NCBI GenBank assembly: GCA_903772945.1
Contig: CAICTM010000294.1
Coordinates: 1 to 64,000, forward strand
Length of the DNA stretch: 64,000 nt
Reading direction: 5' to 3'
Source: Seminavis robusta
Lineage: Eukaryota > Bacillariophyta > Bacillariophyceae > Naviculales > Naviculaceae
Under the pieces are notes generated by a model that had not been told where the DNA came from, searched no databases, and saw only the letters and a list, made by a program, of their open reading frames with translations. Within the stretch, counting starts at the first letter, position 1. Each line of letters opens with the position of its first letter. Position numbers and translations under genes: made by a program. Shown in pieces: positions 20,516 through 31,300 of this stretch.

Positions 20516-21319
20516 CTACAGGCGGGACAAATAGGCAGTACTCTCAGTGTTGGCCATGATGTTGGATGAACCCAAGTTTGCCAGGTGGCTGCTCACATAT
20601 TCAGACATGCTTGCCCCTTCCACGGTTACCACTGCTTGGCCCAGAGTCAAGGAGGTGGTGCTGGTGGTACCGATGACGATTACAAATTTCCACTGGTAGC
20701 CATGATAACCAGCTCCAAAAAACAAGTCAAAAAAGGATTCCAGAATGTTTGATGCTGCAGTTGAATCAGCATCCCTGAAAGACCTAACATTCACAGACAC
20801 AACTTCTGAATGTGCTGCTCTCAAAACACTGTCATAGAAGCTGGTAGTGGCAGTCTTGAGGTCATTTTGTTCTGTATCTGACAAATCCCTGAGGCTGACG
20901 CTTGTGGGCAGGGTATACTGAATTGTTGAAGGAATTTCGTGGATGAAAGTGTCCTTGAAGACCATGCCACTGAACATGGCACCAAGGATAGTTGCCGGCA
21001 CCAAGATAATCGCAGCAACAATTGCCGTGAGAGTCTTGGGGTCATCAGGGACTGCTGCAATAGCATCGTTCACAATGTTTCTCTCGTCGCCAAGTTCTCC
21101 ACTGTCAGGGATATTGCCATCTTCTCCTGTCGCCGCTCCTTCCAGGCGGCGTTTTTGTCTGTATCGCAACTGTGCCCAATTTGCTTGGGTTCTCTTTCCA
21201 ATGCCACTGGCATCAAAACCCACAAAAACAATAAGGAAAATAGCCAAAGCAATGCAATGGGCATGTGTGCCCCATGCCCTTTGTTGCTTCCCAGCAAGAA
21301 CCTGTTGTTGCTCTATCAT
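20516..21319 (-). CDS. membrane protein, tandem paralogue B
   Basis: Starting at the ATG at 21319 (MIEQQQV), the protein has 267 residues. It shares its architecture with the gene at 19290: hydrophobic segment (HCIALAIFLIVFVGFDASG), acidic linker, second hydrophobic segment (LTAIVAAIILVPATILGAMFSG), then the same C-terminal domain. Shared blocks include FIHEIPS, YTLPTSVSLR, AHSEVVSV and NTEST/SAAY. The pair arose by tandem duplication, and divergence is spread along the chain with the domain better kept than the linkers, as expected if both are functional. Family unknown. Confidence 0.6.
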   Translation of the reverse strand: MIEQQQVLAGKQQRAWGTHAHCIALAIFLIVFVGFDASGIGKRTQANWAQLRYRQKRRLEGAATGEDGNIPDSGELGDERNIVNDAIAAVPDDPKTLTAIVAAIILVPATILGAMFSGMVFKDTFIHEIPSTIQYTLPTSVSLRDLSDTEQNDLKTATTSFYDSVLRAAHSEVVSVNVRSFRDADSTAASNILESFFDLFFGAGYHGYQWKFVIVIGTTSTTSLTLGQAVVTVEGASMSEYVSSHLANLGSSNIMANTESTAYLSRL

Positions 21320-22440
21320 GGTCACACTTGAAGGTTATAGTATGAAATGGAACAAGTCAACGATTTCTCAGCACGGCAGCAAGAAATAATCGTTGTAGCA
21401 TCAGATCGTGCTCCTGCGACAGTAGACTGAAGACAGAATCACTGCGGTTTCAACCGTAAGAATCTCCTAGCTGGGACAAAAGTATCCTGGTACTTTATAT
21501 TCTATAGTGATTTTTATGGGGTAAACTTGGAGATCCCCTCTTAATTGTGCTCCCCCACAACCTAAACACATGACATTACATCGTAGAAGGAATACCCCCA
21601 AATTTGGTTTTCATTCGAAATTCCTCTTCTACCTGAGCTCACATTTGAAGGGGCGTGAACAGAGAATGCCTCATAGATTACCGGTATGATCTTGATGTAC
21701 TTGCCCGTGCGTTATTCTTATCGCTGTTAAAGGATTTCCATGAGCTCAAGCCGTTGCACTACCAAAGGTGCGCTCTTCTAATAGCTCTACGGTACCGTAC
21801 CGGTACCGACAATGGCTCCAGTGGTTTCAATCGCTGAAATATTCTCGTGCGATGGCTTCACACATGTACAGTCGTAGAGGTGCGCCAAGCGCCAATGATT
21901 GAAGATTGAATTCATGCGAGGAAAGCATTGCATCGTGGATCAAACCTGTCATTCACTACCGTGGAAATTACTGCGAGGACAGAATAAAGGCTATGTGCAC
22001 CGAGCATTGTTTGAGCGAGGAGGGACGTCACACGCAGAGCAGCTTCAAAGCCAGCGACAGCTTGGAAAAGTTTCTTCGTAGTCCACCATGTGGGCTGGCG
22101 ACTGACCAGCCTGCCGCATGTGCATTATTCACAATGCTTGTGATTCCAGTTGTTTGCCATCGTCTTGAGACGTTGCAACGGCGAAAGGTGCGCAATGGTC
22201 TGATCCCGTGGAAATCCAAAGATCGTGGGATGGAATACAAGCCGTGGTTCAATGCCGTGGAAAATTGAAAACTTGGAACACGTCAGCTCCAGCCAGGTTC
22301 AACAGTGACATCAGACACTGCCACCTGACCTGTCTTTTTGGTTCCGACACCAGAACAAATCAAAACAGCAACACTACTTTAGTGAAGGTCATGGGAAAGG
22401 ATTTAGTTACGGATCACAAGAAGCAGCATTTGTCAAAACG
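21320..22440. other. gene-free stretch
   Basis: No supportable gene. ORFs here start with non-ATG codons and lack domains. A GGTACCGTACCGGTACC cluster is at about 21791-21808. Confidence 0.45.
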
Positions 22441-23496
22441 ATGATGAAGGTAGCCTTGAAGCCGAAAAGAGCAAGCTTTGCTCTCACTTTGCTATGCACA
22501 GCATGGCAAGTTTCCCACGCCTTTACGTTTGTGAAAGACTCCACCAGAATTCTGTCGGGCAAGTCATCTACCAAATGGACATCATCTGAACTCTACCAAG
22601 CCTACATTTTCGGAGATGACGATTCCATGACCGATGTAGAATCAACGATTGAGGACGCAATGGGCAGTAGCATTTTTTCATCCTCGATCCTGGTTGGTGG
22701 ACCGCCCAGCATTGTAAAGGATCACTCCAAACTCGAAGCCGACAAGGCACTCTTGGCTCGACTTGCTGCTGCTAATCCACCCACTGGCACGTCCATTCAG
22801 CTGGACCATCTAGAAGATGTTTCAATTCTGGAGGTACAAGAAACATCCATCATGCTCAGTGCTGTTGTGCGAAACTGGGATCAATGTGTCACCGTTGCGG
22901 TGCCCATTTCTTTTCCATCGCCCTGCAGCTTGGGTAGCAGTTTTGACTTTTCCACTGACGAACAACAAGAATTGCAACAACAACAACAAGAAGAACTCCA
23001 AGAATGCATTCTTAACAATCTCCAACAACTGGACCAGCAGGCCAAGGATGTATTGCAACAACAAGCAGAATTAGAAGCCAACTATGAAGCTATTCAGGCC
23101 TACAAGCGACAAGCGGCACAACTGCAGAGTGTGGAAGAAGTGGATTTTCCAACCTGGTGGATTCCACCAAGTGATGCTATTGATGTGGAATCCAAATCGT
23201 TGAGGTCGTTATTGAATGAAGACGATTTTCGGAAAGACGTCCTATCCTTGGCCAAGTATGGGATTCGATTACAGATCCACGAGGACTATTACTTGGTAGC
23301 GCAAGCGGGAATTCGATCTATTAGCGCTACTGGGTTGATGTTGGGAGCATTGATTCGAGATCCGGAAGATGGAGACGCGAAAAGCACTCCCTCCAACACC
23401 ATTGCAGTCGACATTCCCATTCCGTTTCAAAATAAGGCAGGAGACCCCAACCAGTTGCGAGACAATGTTTTGGATATGGTGGAGACTGTGGCTTGA
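22441..23496 (+). CDS. predicted plastid preprotein of unknown function
   Basis: A 351-residue ORF. The N-terminus is a signal peptide (LTLLCTAWQVSHA) followed directly by FTF, the Ala/His-Phe junction that in diatoms directs proteins across the four plastid membranes, then a Ser/Thr/Lys-rich transit-like stretch. The mature part has an acidic region, a beta-rich block (IQLDHLEDVSILEVQETSI, then a VRNWDQCVTVAVPISFPSP stretch), a long Gln-rich coiled coil at about residues 175-230, and a C-terminal block containing FPTWWIPPS and IRSISATGLMLGALIR. I do not recognise the family. It is followed by a convergent MTD1-like gene. Plastid location is an inference from the presequence. Confidence 0.65.
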   Translation: MMKVALKPKRASFALTLLCTAWQVSHAFTFVKDSTRILSGKSSTKWTSSELYQAYIFGDDDSMTDVESTIEDAMGSSIFSSSILVGGPPSIVKDHSKLEADKALLARLAAANPPTGTSIQLDHLEDVSILEVQETSIMLSAVVRNWDQCVTVAVPISFPSPCSLGSSFDFSTDEQQELQQQQQEELQECILNNLQQLDQQAKDVLQQQAELEANYEAIQAYKRQAAQLQSVEEVDFPTWWIPPSDAIDVESKSLRSLLNEDDFRKDVLSLAKYGIRLQIHEDYYLVAQAGIRSISATGLMLGALIRDPEDGDAKSTPSNTIAVDIPIPFQNKAGDPNQLRDNVLDMVETVA

Positions 23497-23867
23497 AAGA
23501 GAGGAAATGACGAGACAGCAATTCACCACAAGGAAAAGAACGAATCGAATCGAATCCCTCATACTGTTTGCACTGGTTGTTGGGTCTAATAACGGCATGA
23601 GCCTATTGCAGCGACGGAGGAACCAAAAGCATATTGCAGAGACGCAGGGACCAACCTCTATGGGTGTCTTTATGCAGCTGACATCAAAGTTACCAACCAA
23701 CCAGTGGCTGCATCAGACAACGCGTGTGCCATCACAGGTGTGAAAGGGAGCACTTCCGATCGAAACTAGAGCTATAGGATCAGACCAACTAGCTATTAAA
23801 TTTCCTTTTATTAAAAAGAAGACTCAATCGATCCAGCAAGCTTACAGAACAATTTGCATCTTTTTAG
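23497..23867. other. convergent 3' flanks
   Basis: A short region between two converging genes. No element is recognised. Confidence 0.4.
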
Positions 23868-25088
23868 CTAGTAATGTGGTTGTTGTTGCTGCTGCTTGTG
23901 CAAATTTAAAAGGTTGTGTTCGAGTGCCGCCACGGTGACTTTCCCGACAGATGGAATAAAGGTAATGTTGTCATCATCTGGTCGTTCCAACACATCTTCT
24001 TCCATGACATTGTCAAATTCGCTGACATTGACAATAGTCACAGCTGTATCGGAAGATGATGATTTCTCTGCCAACAATGCGTCTAGTGGCAATGAAAATT
24101 GAGGACTCGGCACCCCCGTGACAGCAATGTTGGACTGTTGTAGACACCATTCCAGTGACACTGCTTGAGGGTGCTGATGATGATCCAAATGACTCAGTCG
24201 TTTCATGCGACCATTTGGACAAAACTTCAGAATGGAATTCTCATCCACCGAAAACACGTGGGCCCCTTTCAGTGCCAACATGGCCGCCAAGGGTCGCCCA
24301 AATATTTCGGATCGGTTCACTACTGTCACAGTGACATCTTTCCAGGCATTGCCATTTGGATGATGTTCCAAAGGATGGTAGGTTTCCAAAATCCTAGCCA
24401 CAGCCAATGCAGTGCAAGGCACGTAGATATTGCTGTGATCTCCTCGTCTAGCGCGTGCTCGAAAGTGATATCGTGAATTGTAGCCATGACCTAGACCTTC
24501 CACATCTTTGGCGGGATGCACTCGATCACGCAAGTAGTCATCGCAGCTCTTGTAATACACTCCAGTCGATGCATTGAGGTATTGGCGGGGTCGATTATGC
24601 TGATGCCGCATATTTTTGAAAATGGGATAATAGACCAGAATCCCATGCACATCAGATCGTTGGTTCATTTTCTGAATGGCAGCGTCGACATCGGCAGGTT
24701 GACTCCCTCGACATTCCACATGCTCATATGCCAAGCCATCTTCTTGTAGAGTCTGACTGATATGGGTAGCATAGACTTCCGCCTCCACTCGTTGGGACTC
24801 GGTCATGGCTTGGGTAGCAAAGATTCCAGCCAGTCTGATGGGTCTCCGTTGCTGCAGTTGAAGTTGACCTGTATAGTCTCGTACTTCTTGTCTCATTTGA
24901 TCGGCCAACCCAGAAACGTCCACGATACGGTTGTTCCTGCCAAGAGCCGACCATGGGTCTTCGACCGCCGCCGTCAATCCCGACAACTGCTTTCGGAGGG
25001 GCTTTCCGGCAATGCAGGAGCGACATCTCACAAAGCGCCTCAATGCAAGTGCAGGAGCAAGAGGAGACGGTCGGATAGCAGCAGACAT
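23868..25088 (-). CDS. NAD-type methylenetetrahydrofolate dehydrogenase, MTD1-like
   Basis: Starting at the ATG at 25088 (MSAAIRPSPL), the protein has 406 residues. The frame extends further upstream without an ATG. The sequence order matches the FolD/MTHFD superfamily and most resembles the yeast MTD1 branch: VHGILVYYPIF, then KDVEGLGHGYNSRYHF, the CTALAVARIL block, and the Rossmann segment VTVVNRSEIFGRPLAAMLALKGAHVFSVD. MTD1 oxidises 5,10-methylene-tetrahydrofolate to 5,10-methenyl-tetrahydrofolate with NAD+ and, unlike bifunctional FolD, lacks cyclohydrolase activity. Membership of that branch is recalled, not computed. The first 45 residues are Arg-rich and free of acidic residues, which suits a mitochondrial presequence. 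A Gln-rich tail ends the chain. Confidence 0.85.
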   Translation of the reverse strand: MSAAIRPSPLAPALALRRFVRCRSCIAGKPLRKQLSGLTAAVEDPWSALGRNNRIVDVSGLADQMRQEVRDYTGQLQLQQRRPIRLAGIFATQAMTESQRVEAEVYATHISQTLQEDGLAYEHVECRGSQPADVDAAIQKMNQRSDVHGILVYYPIFKNMRHQHNRPRQYLNASTGVYYKSCDDYLRDRVHPAKDVEGLGHGYNSRYHFRARARRGDHSNIYVPCTALAVARILETYHPLEHHPNGNAWKDVTVTVVNRSEIFGRPLAAMLALKGAHVFSVDENSILKFCPNGRMKRLSHLDHHQHPQAVSLEWCLQQSNIAVTGVPSPQFSLPLDALLAEKSSSSDTAVTIVNVSEFDNVMEEDVLERPDDDNITFIPSVGKVTVAALEHNLLNLHKQQQQQPHY

Positions 25089-25163
25089 AGTACTCTCTGT
25101 TATATTTACTAGAGTCACTGAATTGAATAGGGATAACCTCGGCGAACCGAATCTCTGACGCAA

Positions 25164-25672
25164 TAGCTGGAAGGCTGTCTGTCTGCTGTTGTTGCAGGCA
25201 AAGTGTGGAAGAAACTAAAAAATGGCAAGCAGGTGGTTCGGAAGCAGATGAGAAAGGATGATGCGAAGACATCCCACCCCTGCATTTTCAAGCTAATCGG
25301 GAGAGGGACAGACCAAACCGGAAGAAAATGCAGATGCCCCTCTCTCTGCTCTTGGGAAATGGTGACGCAGACGGTGGGTACCGGTATGACATTGGGAAGA
25401 ATCGAATCAATCCACTTGGCCAGACGGCCAGACAGGCAGCTTTAATTTGAGGGGGCCTACCGGTATTTTAAAATACTATTAGCTAGCTAGCAAGTTTTTA
25501 GGGGGGTCTGAAGTGCGTAGGTACATGTAGTTCATCCATAGAAGCCGGCAGATCCGTTTGCCTCATTTTTGTTCCAAAGATCCTTTCTCGACTTGGATCT
25601 GTTCTTCGACTTCCTCATATGTCATAGATTTTGGGTCCTTCAGCCATCAACTACGTACCAAAGAGGTAAACC
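25164..25672. other. upstream spacer
   Basis: About 500 bases between head-to-head genes. It contains GGTACCGGTATGAC (about 25377-25390) and a GCTAGCTAGC stretch (about 25481-25490). No gene is supported. Confidence 0.4.
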
Positions 25673-26839
25673 ATGATATCTATTAACCCATCACCATTGT
25701 GGTCGTCGTCAAGAAGAAGCCTACCAGTATGGGCTCTTCTGGTGAGTGCTTTCCTTTCTCGTGGATCAGTCCATGCTTTTTCGGGGTTTCATGCAGTGTC
25801 CAAGAGCCATCTGCCGCCACTGTTGGCTACCCGAGATGTCGAAACATCCTCCTCGACAAGAATAGCTAGAACCATCACCAATTCCAAGGACGATCCATTG
25901 GAAGCGTTGTGGGAAGGCGTAGAGGCTGTTGTACAGCCGCTGTCCTTGCTGATACCGGTATCCTTTTCCCTCTTACTGGCTGTGGCTTTGATTGGATGGG
26001 AAGATTATGGAGCGTGCAATCTATGGCCATCCAGGCACATGCTAGTCATCACTACCAGCAACAACAACAACAACAATCCAGTATCCAACGACGAAAATCA
26101 TTATTTTGGAAGAAGGACGGTTCATGGTATGGCATTTGGAGAGATAGAGCGACTGAGGATTCTGGAACAACAAGACAACGAAAGGTCGTCTCTGGTTCCC
26201 GAAATACGGGCCTACAATGAAGTCATGCTGGAGCATCGTCAGGAACGAGTACCACGGTGGAAAAAACAGCAACTCGACTCCTCAAAAATAATGGCAAGAA
26301 GTAGCCAACAAGCCGTGGAAGCAGCGGTGACGGACATGCAAGGCATTTTACTCCAAGTGCTGCAACTGAAAACTATGGCAAACGACTATCAATGGGAACA
26401 AATGCATGTCACCATTCAACACTCCATGACACCCAAATTGGAACCATCCGCTGCTGTACTCCGTCGATCTATTCTGGGAGCCGCCCCACCCAATTCCCTC
26501 AACAACGTTGACGACATTGGTTTTGATTGGGGGTCCTGTGCGTGGCGGCATTGTGGAGCTTTAGCGGATGCTCAAGAAGCACTCGATGAACTCGATCATT
26601 TGCTAGGCGTGCTGGAACCACCGGAATGCCTCTTTTGCTTGGACGTGCTCGAACGCAGCATCCGAGATATGTTGACGCTAGTGCCCCATGGCATGGACGG
26701 AATGCCCGTCTATCAACCGTATCAATCGCTTCACGCCGGCTCGGAAGACGACGAGACGGATGTCTTTGATCAAGAGTATATGAAAATGTTGGAGCAACTG
26801 CGAGGTAGTAGCAGTCAGAATGATGATGGTGGTGAATGA
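25673..26839 (+). CDS. predicted plastid preprotein, conserved-looking
   Basis: A 388-residue ORF with a classic diatom bipartite start: hydrophobic signal (VWALLVSAFLSRGSVHA), then FSGF at the cleavage site, then a Ser/Arg-rich transit region. Residues about 92-112 form one hydrophobic span (LSLLIPVSFSLLLAVALIGW). An Asn run follows, then a helical domain with WEQMHVTIQHSM, FDWGSCAWRHCGALADAQEALDELDHLLGVLEP, and FCLDVLERSIRDML. The last part looks strongly conserved, with paired Trp/Cys/His residues, and resembles a plant chloroplast protein whose name I cannot place. A thylakoid or inner-envelope location is plausible from the span. The tail is acidic. Confidence 0.65.
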   Translation: MISINPSPLWSSSRRSLPVWALLVSAFLSRGSVHAFSGFHAVSKSHLPPLLATRDVETSSSTRIARTITNSKDDPLEALWEGVEAVVQPLSLLIPVSFSLLLAVALIGWEDYGACNLWPSRHMLVITTSNNNNNNPVSNDENHYFGRRTVHGMAFGEIERLRILEQQDNERSSLVPEIRAYNEVMLEHRQERVPRWKKQQLDSSKIMARSSQQAVEAAVTDMQGILLQVLQLKTMANDYQWEQMHVTIQHSMTPKLEPSAAVLRRSILGAAPPNSLNNVDDIGFDWGSCAWRHCGALADAQEALDELDHLLGVLEPPECLFCLDVLERSIRDMLTLVPHGMDGMPVYQPYQSLHAGSEDDETDVFDQEYMKMLEQLRGSSSQNDDGGE

Positions 26840-27346
26840 TGAAGACTGAGAAAGCAACGTCTGATAATCATTCGATTGGTTCCAAACAAACAAAACAGAC
26901 TGCGGTAGGAGCAATTGTCTTTGCGGGGAGCTGCTTCGTTTTCCTTTTCTGCCAAGATACCAAAAGTTTCAGTTTCACACAATGATTAGTAACTTTAAAA
27001 TATCTAATGAGCTACTGCGCCGAAGGCTGATTGCTTTTGTTTCACTCCTTCAAAAGACATCACATAAAGACTTTCTACACTAGTAGTAGGTAAAAAACCT
27101 GAACGTCTAATAACGGATTCAGACAAGATGTGCTTGAGGACGACCCACGAGCCGAGGCCCGGGTATTTCCCACAGTCAAGTCTGCTCACTGGCCACACTG
27201 GCCTCCTGAGAGGGTTGTAGTAGGTAGTTTGGAATGATTGTCATTCAATCCGATACGAATGCTACGGTACTCGGCGCGACCAGCACAACTAAAATACTAA
27301 ACCTCGGCAGTCTATCTGCCTGAGCCCTCACCCCCTTTTTTGGTAT

Positions 27347-27388
27347 TTCCTGTTTCCTGTTTCCTGTTTCCTGTTTCCTGTTTCCTGT
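27347..27388. repeat. six exact copies of TTTCCTG
   Basis: A perfect 7-base tandem array of six units, likely polymorphic in length. Confidence 0.95.
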
Positions 27389-27567
27389 TCCGGTGAAGCC
27401 AAAATATAGGGATAGAGATAGGCACAAGCCAACTCTACAAATTTAGGGGTACAGTCGTAGGAATAAATCATGATTATTCAAGGTTAGTGCACTCAACACA
27501 ATAAGCCAGCAGAAGCTACAAAAATTACAGGTACGTACGGGCGTGACAGCTGTAAAATTATGGTTAG

Positions 27568-27694
27568 CGGGCGGCAACACACGACGAAGTCGGGTGTTGT
27601 CGCCAGGGCTAGCTTACATAAAAAAGAAGGTTATAATGAAGGAATGATACCGGGCGGCAACACACGACGAAGTCGGGTGTTGTCGCCAGGGCTA
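27568..27694. repeat. twin 44-base hairpin repeat
   Basis: Two identical 44-base copies, 27568-27611 and 27651-27694, offset by 83 bases. Each is itself an imperfect inverted repeat: GGCAACACACGAC pairs with GTCGGGTGTTGTC around a GAA loop, giving a stem of about 16 pairs with one or two mismatches. The 39-base spacer is unrelated. Two exact copies of a foldback sequence suggest a small mobile unit or a structured RNA element. Confidence 0.85.
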
Positions 27695-28368
27695 CTTTGA
27701 AAGAAAGGTGAAATCTCAAACATGTCATCATTCTTCTATCTGTCTTTCTGCCGAGGTATCGCAGCTCCCGCTGACTTAAATACTTAGAAAACTGGCTCAA
27801 TCGGATCTTAGCTTCTTGCAGCTTTGTTGGATTTTGTTTCGTCCTTGCGCTCGTTTCCAGAGCAGAGACCAAGGCAGTTGAAGCCGACTATGAACTTTCC
27901 TTCAGGCTTCTTGCAGCTTTGCAGGATTTTATTTCGTTGTTGTCATCCATCCAGCGGCAATGTCCAGGAGAGACGAGAGAGACACGAGAGAAAAGTCCCT
28001 GTTCCTTATAGCTCTCATTTGTGTCCACATGTTCTTAGTTAGATCACCAGTTTTGCATTTGCGGTTGTTGACACCATCAATATCGGCACCCGACTGTCAT
28101 AGCCAGTTCAGCCAGCCAGCTGCATGCACAGGTTGGATTGACCAGCTCGATCGTATCGGTGCCATCCGGTCCGTCAATAGATTTCCAAACCAAAGTTTAT
28201 GTGCGAAAGCGTCACCACATTCCCTTCCGGAAAACTTGACACAGAAGCTCGATCATCACAAGTCAACGGCTGGACGAAGTTTGCACGAAGCAGCTCCTCT
28301 ATCAGTTTGAATAGGTTTGGTTTGGGACTAGCTAGCTATTGTCCATTGTCCAGCTATTAGACTAGGGC

Positions 28369-31300
28369 ATGAAGACTCCTCAATCTTCATCTTCGTCACA
28401 ACGAGCAAGAGACACAGAAGTGGCTGCTGCTGTCCTTCAGGAACGCGTAGGCAATGGCAACACTAGTACCATGAGCAATAATTTCAGCCACAGCAATGAC
28501 AATAAGAGCACACATGAGGTTGTACAACAACAATCAGGAGGTCAGGATGCCTCGGAACGAGCCCCCTTGTTGGTAGATACAACACGGAATAATAAGCCTC
28601 CCAGGAATCCCAATCATGGGAGAACTCGATCAGTAGACTTTGCGGGACGGCAGCCACCCGTTGATTTGCGTCCCATGGCTCCTGGGAGACACCATCAGCG
28701 CACTCGCTCTCTAGAAGAATGGGCCAGTCTCTTTGGGATTGAGGGAATTCGAGGAGCAGGAGACAATGATGAAATTCATCCTAGAGAAGACAAGCATCGC
28801 AAACGACAGCACCACACGCCACAGCGATCGCCTGAAAATGAGGAGAGTCAATCCACAGCTGATACTAGTAGTAATGGGATTCCTTCGCTTCCACTGTAAG
28901 TTTGTTTGTTTGGAAGAAGCAACAACTCACGCAATACTCGTGCTTGCTTTTCTGTCCCTCACTTGTGTCCTTTTTCATTCCCGTCCCATTTGTATCGCAT
29001 GTGCTTATAGTCATTACAGTCCCTCTGCGGCTAAAAACAGAAAACACGTCCGACTGGACAGCATTGTCGAAGCGGAATTAGATGAAAATGACTACGAAAG
29101 CGACGAACCATTACAACAACCCGCCGATCACCAAAGCATTCAACAACAACAACAAATGGCATGGTTTTCCGCGGCTGCCATGGGAGATTCTGAAACATCC
29201 ATGGACGTCGATGTTGATGGAGCAGGAGCACAAACGTTGTACACGAGCCCTCGCATGAGTGGCTACGATGCCGACAACCAGAGTGTCGGATCCAACGGGA
29301 GTAGTTCCACCGTCTACTCCCTTCCACAACATTTGACCAACAGTGGTGGTCGATATTCTTACACTACTAATAGCAGTGTAGCAGCACCCGATGACTTGTC
29401 GTCCGTGGATGACAAATCGATCGCCGAGGGAAGTCTGTTGGATTACTCGCATAGTCGATCGGGTTCCCTTTCGTCCGAACGGTTGGCCAAGTTTGAACGA
29501 GAGCAAGAAATCATGTTTCAGCAAAAACGAACTAGTATTCAACGGGAGCTTTCCAATGTACTGGAACGAAATGCCATCAAGACGGTACGATGCAAGACAT
29601 TCGTACTATCTCGTGTTCTTTCTGTCTTGTTCTCACCAATCAACATACATCATCCTCTCCCGATCTTGTGTATCCACAATTTCCCATACATATTATGTAT
29701 GTAAATCAACAATCAGCACCGAGAGAAACAAGAGTTTATCAACACATACATGGTCGAGTTGGAGAAGGAACGAGCCAAGCTGGTGGCTCAATGGAGAGAG
29801 GAATGGGAAAAAGAAGAAGAGCATCTGAGACAACGAGATCCCAAACGGAAACTGTTTCGGGCCCTGTACAATAAGATTGGACAGTGCTTGGATGCACTCA
29901 TGTACTTTTTCTCCAGTTTTGAAGTGTTCATATCGAACATGCCCCTTACTATTGCTGCTTTGGCCCTGAGCTGGGTGTCCATGGGCTGCGTTTGGTTCAA
30001 GGTAGGCATGCAGGCTAACAAAACTCGCATCTCATGAGATCATGATTGGAATGAATCTCAAAGATTTTCACATTGTGCCCTTTCTCAAAACTACCTTGAC
30101 AATAAACAGTTCATGGAAGAGCAGATTGATGATTGCCACCACGTACATTTCTACTCGCCACAATGCACCTTCCCCGAGTTCCCAGGATGCTTTGAATGTA
30201 ACTTGGAAAACAAGTGGTACATTCTTGGTGTCAATTTTCATTATTTCTGTTCCATTGTCTCCTTCACCTTTTGCAGCATGATCATGCTAAAAGTCATCAT
30301 TGCGTGGGATGTTGTTTTGGACGAGCTGGGCAACCCTACCACAAGTACACGTAAGTGGTCGCCTTGTTCCGTTTCGCCTGGTGGATGCCTTGCTGACATG
30401 TCTGTGTAGCCGCTGGCGTTTTCTGCATTGCTATGGTTTGCGTCTTTGCTGGACGAGGTCCCGTTGGAGAGGTAAGATGGACTGTAAATGCCATCCTGAT
30501 ACTGGGTTCTTTCACTTAAAACAGTTCTTTTGTCTTCTGTAGATGGTCGTTTTGATCACCGCAACCTTCCACTTTGTGCTAGCCTTTTGGTTCTTGTACA
30601 TGGCTGTTTTCAAGTATCATTTGTATCCCGACCCGGGTTGGTTTCCAAACAGTAAGTAATCGAATGTGGCCCGAAGGACTGCTCGATTGATTTTGTTGCT
30701 CATTGTTCTGTTTTAGCCGTGGGCATAAGTTATGCCGCTGTCAAAAGCTTCTTGTATTTCCCTTTCTACGGTGAAATCTTGATGATCCTGTGCTTGACCT
30801 TCTTCTTTGGAGTGTTCTTCGTTAGGTAGGGCATGAAGTGGCCCGGATCATCTGGGTATTAGAGACATTTATCTCACTCGTTCCACCTGTATGTCTTCAC
30901 CAGTGCGTTGCGTGTGGCAACAAACCCCAAGATTGCAGCACCCATTTGCTGGTTTATGCTGTCGGCCCCATCTATTACCCTTTACGCTGTAACGCTCATG
31001 GCGCAACCGGCTGAAGCCGATGAGGTCGCCATGGCCAACAATCCTGAGCTAAAGGGGCACTTTGTCGACTTTTTGCAGTCTTACTATCTCCCACTGCATC
31101 ACTTTCTTTTTGCATGTTCACTCATCGGTGTTTGCTCTGCCATACATGGCGTCTTGTCGCGCTGGGAGAAATTCAAGGAAAAACCTTTCTCTCCCGCCCA
31201 TGTGGCCTTCTGCGCCCCTACTCTAAGCCACACCAATGCAATCCAATCATATCGGGCATCGATTGAGGCACTGTCCAGCTTTCCTCCACATGGTTGGTTT

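Larger units (their letters stand above)
26840..28368. other. gene-free stretch with several repeats
   Basis: No gene is supported. It holds the TTTCCTG array and the twin hairpin listed separately. A Cys/Arg-rich stretch on the plus strand at about 27824-28310 is open in two frames but has no domain or good start. Confidence 0.5.

Noticed and set aside
21906-22268. A 120-codon Cys-rich ORF
   Set aside because: It starts with TTG, and no domain or splice context supports it.
27568-27694. Possible CRISPR array from the two identical 44-base repeats
   Set aside because: Only two copies and one spacer, in a eukaryotic-looking gene setting with no cas genes; each repeat is a foldback on its own.
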